64,000 nucleotides of DNA from Polyangiaceae bacterium (GTDB lineage: Bacteria; Myxococcota_A; Polyangia; Polyangiales; Polyangiaceae). Position numbers and translations under genes: made by a program. Within the stretch, counting starts at the first letter, position 1. Each line of letters opens with the position of its first letter. The notes below the pieces were generated by a model. That model was not told the origin of the DNA, made no database searches, and was given only the letters and a program-made list of their open reading frames with translations. The stretch spans positions 868,001 to 932,000 of the forward strand of contig JADJRH010000011.1 in NCBI GenBank assembly GCA_016712345.1. Direction: 5' to 3'. Positions 46,212 to 56,499 of the stretch are shown in pieces.

Positions 46212-47560
46212 AATGCAGGTACCGACACGCGAATCGGTGGCTCTTTGCCACCTGTTTGAGTCTACCCATTGCCGCTTTGTGCACGCAGGCCGAGGCCGCC
46301 CCCGGAACGACTTTCGGCGTTGGGCCCCGCGATGAAGCCCTTGCTCGATCGGCTGTTTCAGAAGGGGATGCCACTGACTGCGCCACAGCGAATCCGGCTT
46401 TTGGTGCAACGGAAGGTACGCGGATCCGGCTGGGGTACGGCGCGGCGGGGATGTTCTTGCGAATCAACGATCGCGACGCGGGGGTCGCTCCGGTGACTGG
46501 GTTGGACTTGGCTACCCAAGTTGGAAAGAAGTTGTCTCACAAGTGGTGGGCAGGCCTGGGGCTTTCATTTCACAGGCCCGATTTGCAACTGGCTCGCATC
46601 TCGTTCAGGCCGGCGACGGAGCCTCAATTTGTACTGTACGAGGCGGCGCAGCAGCGCACCGCACTTAACGTTATTGCTGCGCTTCGCTACGGTCCCCTTT
46701 CCATTGGCGGTGGAGCGTCATTTGCGCTTGGAGTGGGTGGACCGGGAGTGGATATCGGGGTGGGTCAAAATGCAAACGGCCCCCGCGCGGACGGAGCGCT
46801 CGATATCAACCTCGGGTATAAACTGGCGCCGCTTGTGGGGGTCACGGCGCGAATGGGTAGGTTGCAGCTCGGTGCTTCGTTTCGAGGGGAAGTGGCGGTG
46901 GACCTGTCCCTCAAAACGGTGGTACAGGTAAACCTGACGGGTAACCCGCTCAACGGCACCACCACGGTGATTGTGGAAGGGGCGAGTGGGTATGAACCGG
47001 CCAGGGTAGATCTGGGTGCTCGGGTGCTTGTGGCTCGGGGTTTGCGCGCGTATGCGGCGGTCGAATATTCGGCCTTCAGCGCGGCTCCGCCTCCCGTTGC
47101 CGACGTGACGATGGATGTGAACCTGACAACCCGACCCTCCCAAAAGGACGGGCATTTTGTCGAACCGCGCTTTCGAGACACGCTGTCGCCAAAGCTCGGT
47201 GTTGAATGGAAGGTGCCCGCGTTGCCTCCCCCGGCAACATTTTTTGGAGATGTCCCTCCTGCGGTGGACCCGTGGAAGTTTGCGTTGCGGGCCGGGTACG
47301 CTTTTAACCCGTCTCCCGTTCCACCTCAGACGGGGTTTACAAGTTACGCCGACGGGGGGCGCCACATGGTAGGCGTGGGCGCGGCTTACCATTTTGGTGA
47401 TGTGTTGGGAGTGGATCTGACGCTTTCGTTCGCTGCACAATTTCATGAGTTGGAGGGTAGAACCGAAAAGAAAAAGTCGGCGGCGCTCCCGTTTGCCGCC
47501 TACCATTCAGAAGGGGAGATTGTGCGGGGAAGTTTGGCGGTGGAGGGCTTTGTTCGATGA
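46208..47560 (+). CDS. Second outer membrane protein, FadL-like barrel
   Basis: 450 residues, translationally coupled to the preceding gene. Signal peptide WLFATCLSLPIAALCTQAEA. The N-terminal ATANPAF and many alternating aromatic strands (KWWAGLGLSFHRP, VGVGAAYHFGDVLGVDLTLSF, ending EIVRGSLAVEGFVR with a terminal aromatic) fit an outer membrane beta-barrel related to FadL, but more diverged than its neighbour. It may be a paralogue or partner for uptake. The next gene also starts by overlap (ATGA at 47557). Confidence 0.75.
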   Translation: MKCRYRHANRWLFATCLSLPIAALCTQAEAAPGTTFGVGPRDEALARSAVSEGDATDCATANPAFGATEGTRIRLGYGAAGMFLRINDRDAGVAPVTGLDLATQVGKKLSHKWWAGLGLSFHRPDLQLARISFRPATEPQFVLYEAAQQRTALNVIAALRYGPLSIGGGASFALGVGGPGVDIGVGQNANGPRADGALDINLGYKLAPLVGVTARMGRLQLGASFRGEVAVDLSLKTVVQVNLTGNPLNGTTTVIVEGASGYEPARVDLGARVLVARGLRAYAAVEYSAFSAAPPPVADVTMDVNLTTRPSQKDGHFVEPRFRDTLSPKLGVEWKVPALPPPATFFGDVPPAVDPWKFALRAGYAFNPSPVPPQTGFTSYADGGRHMVGVGAAYHFGDVLGVDLTLSFAAQFHELEGRTEKKKSAALPFAAYHSEGEIVRGSLAVEGFVR

Positions 47561-48927
47561 AGCGTTTCGCCTTCATTTGCAGCCTTTCCGCGCTGACTCT
47601 AGGCTGCGAGATTGACCCTGGAACGGGCCTCGAACCTTACCCGTCCGACGGCGTTTCCGGTTTTGGAAAATCGTTGTTTGTGGATGTGTGCATTGGGCCT
47701 GCGCGCGTGAGCCCGTCGGGTGAAACAGCGTTGTGTACGCTTGACGCCACCCCCCATCTCGCCTGCTCACAAGACGTGGATTGCCCCGGAATTGAAAGGT
47801 GTCTTTGCGGACGGTGTATTGTCCGTGCGTGTGATGGGTCGAGTGTGTGCCCCACGGGTGAGGCTTGTCGCGGGGGAAGGTGTACCATCGCCTGCACAGC
47901 CGACTCTGAATGTGAGCCCGGCGAGACGTGCAGCGGGGGAGGGTGTTCCAGACCTTGTCAGGCCGACGGTGAATGTCATCGGGGTGAGCTTTGCGACCTG
48001 TTTGGAACGTGCAGCTCGCAGGCATGCAGTGCAGGTGCGGCTTGCGGCGGTGGAACCTCGTGTGAACCGATCACCATTCCAGGCGAAGTCAGAGAACCTG
48101 ATGTGGTCACGGTGAATGGGGAGAGAGTAGCCTTTTTTGAGGTGAAAACGGCGTCGGAATCGTCGATTTACCGGGGACTTCTAACCGACATGGTGCTGCT
48201 CACGGCCGACCCTGTGGAGCCCGTGTTGGCGGCGCCCGCGGGGCAGACGCGCGTGGGCGCTCCGAGCGCGGTTGTGGACGGAGATCGGGTAGAATTGTTT
48301 GTGGCCCAGAACGACGGTGAATCGATTGGGCATGCCATTTCAAGCGACGGGGGCAGGTCTTTCAGTTGGGCTGACGGGAAGTTGACGGCGACGGCATCGT
48401 GGGAAAGTGGACGGGTAGGTTCGCCGGGTGCCTTTGTTTGGGAAGGGCAGACCTACCTGTTTTACGAGGGTGGAATCGGTGAGGGGATCGGTCTTGTATT
48501 GGTTGAAAACGGCGGTTTTGAGCGCGTCTCGTTGGAACCTGTCATTCGACCGATCGACTTGGAAGATGCGTCTTTTTGGCGTTCGGTGGAACGGGTGGGA
48601 ACACCCTCGGCGCGGGTTGTGGGCGGCACCGTTCGAGTGTATGTGACCGGTCGGGGTATTGACACCGGTGATGCTCAAACTCCCGGGGGGACAGTTGCGC
48701 CGGAGGTGAACGATTCAGTGGGAATGTTCGCGTCGTTTGATGGGGAGGTGTTTGATCGATACCCAACCGGCCCTGTGTACAGTTCGATCGCGGGGCTTTT
48801 GGGGTCGCTCGGTGAGCGCGAACCGTCGGTGGATATCGGGGAGAACGGCGCCGATTTGTACTTCGTTTCAACCGATGCTTCGGGACAAAAAACGTCGGGT
48901 TTGGCGCATGCCAGCTCCGTGAAGTGA
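47557..48927 (+). CDS. Cys-rich exported protein with propeller-like C-terminal domain
   Basis: 456 residues. The N-terminus is a short lipoprotein-type leader (FAFICSLSALTLGC). Four EGF/Dickkopf-like Cys clusters follow (CSQDVDCPGIERCLCGRC, CPTGEACRGGRC, CEPGETCSGGGC), then a beta-rich domain with repeated units of the GH32/43 five-bladed propeller type (TRVGAPSAVVDGDRVELFVA, VGSPGAFVWEGQTYLFYEGG). A glycoside-hydrolase activity is not shown. It is coupled to the FadL-like pair, which suggests a joint outer-membrane complex. Confidence 0.75.
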   Translation: MKRFAFICSLSALTLGCEIDPGTGLEPYPSDGVSGFGKSLFVDVCIGPARVSPSGETALCTLDATPHLACSQDVDCPGIERCLCGRCIVRACDGSSVCPTGEACRGGRCTIACTADSECEPGETCSGGGCSRPCQADGECHRGELCDLFGTCSSQACSAGAACGGGTSCEPITIPGEVREPDVVTVNGERVAFFEVKTASESSIYRGLLTDMVLLTADPVEPVLAAPAGQTRVGAPSAVVDGDRVELFVAQNDGESIGHAISSDGGRSFSWADGKLTATASWESGRVGSPGAFVWEGQTYLFYEGGIGEGIGLVLVENGGFERVSLEPVIRPIDLEDASFWRSVERVGTPSARVVGGTVRVYVTGRGIDTGDAQTPGGTVAPEVNDSVGMFASFDGEVFDRYPTGPVYSSIAGLLGSLGEREPSVDIGENGADLYFVSTDASGQKTSGLAHASSVK

Positions 48928-48943
48928 GCAGTGAACGTAAAGG

Positions 48944-49498
48944 GTGAGCCAAAGCGGGGGGCTGTGGCGTCATGACAATGTGGTTTACCCTCACGTGCTC
49001 CGCGCGACAAACGTGCTTCTCATGGGCGGCGCTTTGTGGCTTGGCGCCGCTTGTGACTCGGTAGAAAGTACAACGGGTGGTGCGGGCACAGGTGGAACGG
49101 GGGGTGCCACCTCGGGTGGGGGAGGTCAATGTCTCCGTGTTCCCGCGCCCACGTTTTTGCTCACGGTGGTGGAAAAAAACGGGGGGCCGGTTCCACCTGA
49201 CACTCAGGTCGATGTGCACTGGAGCGCGGGAGACGAGCCTTCGTTCAAGCTTGACGAGCCGAGCACGTGGGGCTCCATTGAAACAACAAATCTGGTGTGT
49301 GAGGTGGATCCTACCCTTCCGCCACCCACGGATCTACCCATGCTTCTGTGCGCATTGTGGACATCCAGTCCCGCAGAAGTCAAAGTGTCGGCAACGGGGT
49401 TTGAAACGCACAAAGACACGTACATGGCAGAGCCCACAGCGGAGTGTAATCCCGACCCAACGCCCATTGTGGTGGAGTTGGAACAGGCGCCTCAATAA
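48944..49498 (+). CDS. Small lipoprotein with Thr/Gly linker
   Basis: The lipobox LGAAC lies about 36 codons after the GTG at 48944. An alternative start is the GTG at 48995, which puts it 20 codons before the cysteine, a more usual distance. The mature part has a TGGAGTGGTGG linker and a beta-rich domain with four to five cysteines (EKNGGPVPPDTQVDVHW resembling an Ig-like fold). It is the last gene of the porin cluster. Function unknown. Confidence 0.65.
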   Translation: MSQSGGLWRHDNVVYPHVLRATNVLLMGGALWLGAACDSVESTTGGAGTGGTGGATSGGGGQCLRVPAPTFLLTVVEKNGGPVPPDTQVDVHWSAGDEPSFKLDEPSTWGSIETTNLVCEVDPTLPPPTDLPMLLCALWTSSPAEVKVSATGFETHKDTYMAEPTAECNPDPTPIVVELEQAPQ

Positions 49499-49554
49499 CG
49501 CCTCGGGGGCTGAAGCGCCATGCCAAGACCTGGTCATTGCCGGGCGGCCCAGGT

Positions 49555-49609
49555 GAAGCGCAACGAGGACGCGTCAGCGGGGCGCGCAGTAGAAAAACAC
49601 CAGCCACCC
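49555..49609. repeat. Half copy of the palindromic element (right arm)
   Basis: GAAGCGCAACGAGGACGCGT, CGCGCAGTAGAAAAACACCAGCC matches the right arm at 35531-35586 with only a few differences. The left arm is missing. It sits between the convergent stops of the lipoprotein (49498) and the M1-like peptidase (49621), in a gap of 122 bases. Confidence 0.75.
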
Positions 49610-49620
49610 AGGGCGACGGC

Positions 49621-51030
49621 CTACAGTTGATGGGCGCTGCACCGTTCCATGTAGTTTTGCGGGCATTCAAGCGAGAGAAGCCACTCGGTGACCATTGTGT
49701 CGATCTGAGCTTTGTCGGCGTCGTCGGCTTTTGATTTGAGCATGTCGATCATTTCGCTCATGTGAGCGGCTTTTCCAACGTTGGCTTTGTAAAAGTCGCC
49801 GAGTGCTTCGTTCACTTTGGCAGTACCAATCAGGTCGGCGACATCTTCGTAAAAACAAGCCCCTTTGATATACGGGACAAGGGACCAAAGGTCGTCGTTT
49901 AATAGGTCAATTTCGTTGCAGGTGCTGGGTAGAGCAATTGTATTGATATCGGCGCCTGTACAGATCGCATCGAGTGACGCCGCATATTCAGGCCAAATGT
50001 TGGGGCCGCCGACCCGTTCCAACCCGTGCGCGGCCATGTACGTGACCGTGCCTTCGGAGAGCATAAAATCTTCCCAGCAGGCGATGCGTACTCCATCACC
50101 GTACCAGCCGTGCGCCGCCTCGTGCGCGTGGGTTTCTTCACTCCCCATGGCGTCCGCGGCAATGTGTACATAGGGGTGGTGTTCCATACCGCCGTATGCG
50201 CCGGGGCCCCAGTTGACCGATACACTTCCCGACTCAGGTCCGAATGTGTACGCACCATAGGTGGACTCATAAAAGCTGAAAACGTTTGCCAGGTTGGCCG
50301 TGCCCATTTGGGCAACTGTTTCTTCACCAGGCAGGTGCCACACGAAGATCGATGTTCCGGCTTGGGTTTTGCCGAGGTCGACTTTGGTGTAGTTTCCCAC
50401 GGCAACGGCGGGCATGTACGAAGGCGCGTTGCTCGTTGTTGTTTTTGGGTAGACGGCGGTGAGGGAAGGGTCAAACCCTGTCACGTCCATGGTGATGGTG
50501 ACGCCGTCGTCGGGGTTGGGATTACACGGAAACAAATTGCCGCAAAAATAAGGCCAAAGAAACGTTGCACCGCTGTCGGGCATCCACCCGTCAAACTTGT
50601 CGAGGCCGCGCTCCGGGAAGGTATATTCGGCGGTGACGGTGACCTGACTTGTGGAGTCTGTGATGGGTAGAGTGGCAACTCCCGCGTCGACGGTTGCGGT
50701 GACCTGACTGCCATCGACAGTCCAGGTGGAGACGGTTAACCCGCGGATGTTGAGTGCGACCGAAGAAGCTCCCGTCGCGGGTTGAATGACAACCGTCGCG
50801 GCGCCGGTCAACTGTTCAAAGTTGAGTGTCAGGTCGGTTGTCAGGATGTCTTGGGGAGCTGCCTGCGCCCCACCGGAGCCGGCGGTTCCGCCCGAACCCC
50901 CCGCGGCGCCGGAACCGCCGGAGCCGCCCGACCCACCGGTGCCGGGAGTGCCGTCGTCACAGCCGGCGAGAAGTGTGAAAAGCAAAGCGCCTGCGGTGCA
51001 GGCGACCGATCGAGAACGTGTGAAGCGCAT
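49621..51030 (-). CDS. M1-like (gluzincin) aminopeptidase-type lipoprotein
   Basis: 469 residues. Signal LLFTLLAGC with lipobox, Gly/Ser linker, then an M1-type N-terminal beta domain (TEYTFPERGLDKF-like), and a gluzincin catalytic site HEAAHGWYGDGV followed 18 residues later by glutamate (CWEDFMLSEG). The exopeptidase motif GxMEN is present in weak form as GGMEHH. It is shorter than full M1 enzymes, which usually have a large C-terminal helical domain; here only a small one follows. It would be a secreted zinc peptidase. Transcribed toward the half palindromic element. Confidence 0.8.
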   Translation of the reverse strand: MRFTRSRSVACTAGALLFTLLAGCDDGTPGTGGSGGSGGSGAAGGSGGTAGSGGAQAAPQDILTTDLTLNFEQLTGAATVVIQPATGASSVALNIRGLTVSTWTVDGSQVTATVDAGVATLPITDSTSQVTVTAEYTFPERGLDKFDGWMPDSGATFLWPYFCGNLFPCNPNPDDGVTITMDVTGFDPSLTAVYPKTTTSNAPSYMPAVAVGNYTKVDLGKTQAGTSIFVWHLPGEETVAQMGTANLANVFSFYESTYGAYTFGPESGSVSVNWGPGAYGGMEHHPYVHIAADAMGSEETHAHEAAHGWYGDGVRIACWEDFMLSEGTVTYMAAHGLERVGGPNIWPEYAASLDAICTGADINTIALPSTCNEIDLLNDDLWSLVPYIKGACFYEDVADLIGTAKVNEALGDFYKANVGKAAHMSEMIDMLKSKADDADKAQIDTMVTEWLLSLECPQNYMERCSAHQL

Positions 51031-51100
51031 GCGCGATGGTGCTCATGACGGAGGGCGGCTGGCAAGGCTCGCGTTGTGTACGCATTGGCGTCGGTGTGGT

Positions 51101-52090
51101 TTATCGGCCGCGGGGCGTTGCTTTGTTTCGCTTGGGAGTGGGTTCCTTCTGCGCATCGTCGGACCGCTGCAACTGGGCGCGGGCGGTCAGCGCAACGTGC
51201 TCGCGGAACCAGGTGTGACCGGGGTCGGCCGTAAAGCGCTCGTGCCAGAGGAGCGCGACCCGAGCAACGGCTGCGGGGATCGGCAGGCTCAGGACCGCGA
51301 GGTTTAAGCGGCGCGCGATGTCGACGGTGAGTTCACGCGGGGCTGCGAAAAACATGTCGGTTTGAGCGACAACGAACGGGGCGACAAGAAAGCTGGGCGC
51401 TGTCATGCCGATGTTTCTCGGTTTGCCGAGGCGCGCGAGCGCGGAGCCGACAAATCCCGAGCCGACCGACCCTGTGCGGACAACGACGTGGGGATATTGG
51501 AGCCACACTTCGGCGCTCCAGGGTTTGCGCGGGCCCAAGGCGGGGTGTTTTTTGCGAGCCAAAACGCAGAACGAAACATGTCCCACGATGCGCTGCGCAA
51601 GGCCCGACAAAGGGTGTTCCGGCGCGGGGGCGAGCGCGGCATCCAGCGCGCCGGACGCGAGCGAAGTGTACACGTCCTGCCCGGTGGAAAGAACCACGTT
51701 GAGGTGTACGCTTGGTGCGGCGCGAGTGAGCCGACCCATCAGTTCTGGGAGGAGTGCAGCCACAAGATCCGGGCACCCAAGCGAAAACGTTCGTGTGGAG
51801 GTGTTTGGATCAAACTCGCCGCTCGTGTGAACAACGCGACGCAGTTCGGCAAGGGCGCGTGCGAGGGGCGCTTGCAGACTCTCGGCTTTGGGCGTGGCGA
51901 CCATTTGACGACCGGAGCGGACAAGCAATGGGTCGCCGAGCATGGTGCGAAGCCGCGCGAGAGCGTGGCTTGTCGAGGATTGCGTGAGCCCAAGTCGGCG
52001 TGCGGCGCGTGTGACGTTGCGCTCGGCGAGCAGTGCGTCGAGCGCGGCGAGCAAGTTGAGGTCGAGCGCCGATGTATCGACAACGTGCAT
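51101..52090 (-). CDS. LysR-family transcription regulator
   Basis: About 329 residues from the ATG at 52090 (a longer frame upstream has no homology). The HTH reads LDLNLLAALDALLAERNVTRAARRLGLTQSSTSHALARLR, of the NodD/LeuO-type start. The substrate-binding domain has RTFSLGCPDLVAALLPELM and HVSFCVLARKKHP. It is divergent from the NAD-dependent epimerase at 52183, which it may control. The C-terminus ends in a basic tail. Inducer unknown. Confidence 0.88.
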   Translation of the reverse strand: MHVVDTSALDLNLLAALDALLAERNVTRAARRLGLTQSSTSHALARLRTMLGDPLLVRSGRQMVATPKAESLQAPLARALAELRRVVHTSGEFDPNTSTRTFSLGCPDLVAALLPELMGRLTRAAPSVHLNVVLSTGQDVYTSLASGALDAALAPAPEHPLSGLAQRIVGHVSFCVLARKKHPALGPRKPWSAEVWLQYPHVVVRTGSVGSGFVGSALARLGKPRNIGMTAPSFLVAPFVVAQTDMFFAAPRELTVDIARRLNLAVLSLPIPAAVARVALLWHERFTADPGHTWFREHVALTARAQLQRSDDAQKEPTPKRNKATPRGR

Positions 52091-52182
52091 GATTGAATGA
52101 AATATATCGATTCGACGCATGTTTTGAAGCTGCCTATCTATGAGGTCAACGCCGATTGGAAAACGCGGCGAAGGAGACGGCC
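52091..52182. promoter_or_regulatory. Divergent LysR/epimerase promoter region
   Basis: 92 bases between two divergent starts. It contains AATATATCGATTCGACGCAT, with the small palindrome ATCGAT next to TTCGA, the sort of T-N11-A site LysR proteins bind, and an AAGGAG ribosome-binding site six bases before the epimerase ATG. The exact promoters are not assigned. Confidence 0.45.
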
Positions 52183-53145
52183 ATGCGCGTGTTTGTGACG
52201 GGGGCTTCAGGATTTGTGGGTGGGCACTTTGTGGAAACCGCTTCGAAAGCACACGAGGTGTCGGCGCTGGCTCGATCTGAAAAGAGCGCGGCTCAGGTGC
52301 AAAAATTCGGAGCACGACCCGTTCGCGGTGAGTTGGGTTCGGTGCGCGTGGAAGATCTCGCGGGCGTGGATGTGGTGGTGCATGCCGCGGCGTTTGTGGA
52401 GGAGTGGGGTACGCGCGAGCAGTTTTGGAGCGCGAACGTGGAAGGAACAACGCAGCTTCTTGAGGCCGCGAAAAAGGCGGGCGTGCGAAGGTTCATCCAC
52501 GTGGGTACGGAGGCGGCGCTTTTCGACGGGCGCGATTTGGTGAACGTGGATGAGGCGCATCCGTATCCGGCGCGGCAGAAGTACCTTTATTCAGAAACGA
52601 AGGCTGAGGCCGAGCGGCGCGTTCTCGCAGCGAGTGACAAGGCGATGACGGCGATGTCGATACGGCCTCGATTTGTGTGGGGGCCGCGCGACACAAGCGT
52701 GTTGCCGACCGTGCTGAGAATGGCTCGCGACGGGAGTTTTGCTTGGATCGACGGGGGAAAACATCCAACGTCCACAACGCACGTGGCGAATCTGGTGCAT
52801 GCGCTGATGCTTGCGCTTGAAAAAGGTGAAGGCGGGCATGCGTACTTTGTTGCCGACGACGGTGAGCGAACGGTGCGCGCGTTTTTGACCGCGCTCGCGG
52901 CGACTCAAGGCGCAGATCTTGGAAAGCGCTCTATTCCAGGGCCGATTGCGCGATCGGCGGCGCGCGTTGTGGAAGGGGCGTGGCGGCTTTTCGGAGTTAA
53001 GAAAGCACCGCCGATGACGCGTTTCGCGGTGGACATGATGTCGCGATCGGTGACGGTGAACACGTTGAAGGCGCGCCGCGCTCTCGGCTACCGGCCGGTG
53101 ATTTCAGTGGACGAGGGGATGAGTACACTTCGCGCGCCGACGTAG
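52183..53145 (+). CDS. NAD(P)-dependent epimerase/dehydratase (extended SDR)
   Basis: 320 residues from the ATG at 52183 with AAGGAG upstream. The Rossmann glycine motif VTGASGFVGGHF, then DVVVHAAAFVEEWG, NVEGTTQLLEAAKKAGV, VGTEAALF and the YxxxK site YLYSETKAEAE, with RPRFVWGPRD. The family acts on nucleotide-sugars or small hydroxy compounds. The last 40 residues (TRFAVDMMSRSVTVNTLKARRALGYRP) are typical of the 3-beta-HSD/DFR-like group. It is controlled, probably, by the divergent LysR. Confidence 0.85.
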   Translation: MRVFVTGASGFVGGHFVETASKAHEVSALARSEKSAAQVQKFGARPVRGELGSVRVEDLAGVDVVVHAAAFVEEWGTREQFWSANVEGTTQLLEAAKKAGVRRFIHVGTEAALFDGRDLVNVDEAHPYPARQKYLYSETKAEAERRVLAASDKAMTAMSIRPRFVWGPRDTSVLPTVLRMARDGSFAWIDGGKHPTSTTHVANLVHALMLALEKGEGGHAYFVADDGERTVRAFLTALAATQGADLGKRSIPGPIARSAARVVEGAWRLFGVKKAPPMTRFAVDMMSRSVTVNTLKARRALGYRPVISVDEGMSTLRAPT

Positions 53146-53424
53146 CCATTCGCCGTCGTGGGTGAGCAATCTGTAAGCCCCCCGCGGACGCGCGGAGCGA
53201 ACGAAGTGAGTGAGCACGGACGCTTGGGGGGCCGGGTGCGACGGAGCGAAGCGAACGGAGCGCCCCTCAACGACGCTGGAACTTGCGACGAGCGCCGGTC
53301 CGGGGGGCAGCTAAAAACGAGCACAAAACGACAACGCGGAAGGTCCGGCCAACTGCGCCTGAACTCCCGCGTTATCTTGTGTACATTTGCGTGTGTACGC
53401 TAGAAAGTGTACACAGCGCGGGGA
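53146..53424. other. Convergent gap with three TGTGTAC motifs near groEL stop
   Basis: No gene. A purine-rich palindromic section (AGCGAACGAAGTGAGTGAGC, and GGAGCGAAGCGAACGGAGCG) lies in 53195-53265. Just before the groEL stop there are three motifs within 40 bases: TTGTGTACATT, GTGTGTACGCT and GTGTACACAGC (53380-53418). No classical stem with U-run is visible for either gene. Confidence 0.4.
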
Positions 53425-55050
<1,626 letters not shown>

Positions 55051-55133
55051 TTCTGAGATCTCCTGAAAATCTTTTTTGAGTCAGCGCAATCGCGTTGCGT
55101 ACACAGCTCCGTTTTGGAGCGTTCCCGTTAAAA

Positions 55134-55424
<291 letters not shown>

Positions 55425-55551
55425 GGCAAAAGACTCCTTCTGAGACAAAAGCGGCGGGATGAATGCCCGCCGGATGCAGGCTGTTCGCACACGACAACCC
55501 GATGGCTGCGCCGTGATGGGCACCGCTCCACATCGGGTTTTTTGTCGATTG

Positions 55552-55578
55552 TTGGCACTCACTGAAGACGAGTGCCAG
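55552..55578 (-). promoter_or_regulatory. CIRCE-like operator (HrcA site) of groESL
   Basis: TTGGCACTC, nine bases, GAGTGCCAG. This is an inverted repeat with the 9-base spacer of CIRCE (consensus TTAGCACTC-N9-GAGTGCTAA). The arms mirror each other in eight of nine positions. It lies between the promoter and groES, where HrcA would block transcription at normal temperature. No hrcA gene is in the window. Confidence 0.85.
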
Positions 55579-55590
55579 CGAGTGGGCGGC

Positions 55591-55618
55591 ACTGTAGTCA
55601 CCGACTTCGAACTGTCAA
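55591..55618 (-). promoter_or_regulatory. Putative sigma-70 promoter of groESL
   Basis: On the minus strand TTGACA (55618-55613), 16-base spacer, TACAGT (55596-55591). The -35 is a perfect match and the -10 matches TATAAT at four of six positions. The CIRCE arms start 13 bases downstream, overlapping the expected start of transcription. Confidence 0.55.
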
Positions 55619-55816
55619 GCGGCGAGAAAACTCTTGGATTCGTGCTTTGGCAGCCGGCGCCCTGGGTGGCTATAAGAACTGAAATTTGCAGAAAATTTGC
55701 CCTGACAAGAACTGGCACACAGGGCGGCTCGTCGGTACCAAAGAGTAGACCGGCCGGTTTTTCACCCTCCATCCGGGTGCGAAAGGTTGCACCGGCCGAT
55801 CAAAGGAGGATGTCCG

Positions 55817-56413
55817 GTGTCCGCCTCGATCGCAATCGCTCCCAGCATGAACGAGTTTTTTCACGAGGTCGTTGCCGACGCCCTCAAGGCGCGGCGGGTT
55901 GAAACAACGACCGAAGCCACGGGGTATCTCGTGAGCCTTCTTTGTGAGTACGCCCATCCGGGTGACGAAGCGCACGTTCCGTTTTCAAAGCCGCTGACGT
56001 TTTTGCTGCGGGATGCGCTTGAAACGGAGGGCCCGGAGCGGCTCTACAAGCTTCGAAGCGTGGGGGACGGAGTGCTTTACGCGATCGGTTTTTTCGGCGA
56101 GCACCTGACGCAACGGGGCGCGGATCGAAAGTACATCGAGCAAGTGGGCGCGTCGGCGTATCAACACGCGGCGGCGATGTTGAGGCTGCGAAGGGGGGCG
56201 GCAAAGGGCTCGATTTTTTCAGAGCTTTCGGCCCAATTTGAGCGATTTTCGGCGGTGCTCGGCGACGTGGCCGAAGAGACGATCGGAACGATGGTGCGTG
56301 ACTCGCAGAGCCTTGTGCGGGTGTACGAACGGTGGCTGCGCACCGGTTCATCGCGGCTCGCCGGTGAACTTGGCATGCATGGGATTGTGCTCAGCCGCGG
56401 CGGATCGAGCTGA
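55817..56413 (+). CDS. Conserved hypothetical protein, about 198 residues
   Basis: The GTG at 55817 is supported by AAAGGAGG seven bases upstream. The protein is helical: FFHEVVADALKARRVETTTEATGYLVSLLCEY, then YKLRSVGDGVLYAIGFFGEHL and a C-terminal helix with FAVLGDVAEET-like and RVYERWLRTGSSRLA. I do not recognise a named domain. It is divergent from groESL and the promoter regions are separate. Likely cytoplasmic. Confidence 0.75.
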   Translation: MSASIAIAPSMNEFFHEVVADALKARRVETTTEATGYLVSLLCEYAHPGDEAHVPFSKPLTFLLRDALETEGPERLYKLRSVGDGVLYAIGFFGEHLTQRGADRKYIEQVGASAYQHAAAMLRLRRGAAKGSIFSELSAQFERFSAVLGDVAEETIGTMVRDSQSLVRVYERWLRTGSSRLAGELGMHGIVLSRGGSS

Positions 56414-56499
56414 ACGTGAGCCTGAAAGTTGGCGCCGGCTTGCGCGCGGACCCCACCCACAGTTGAGTGACAAGTCTGTGACGGCGGCGTGATACCTTT

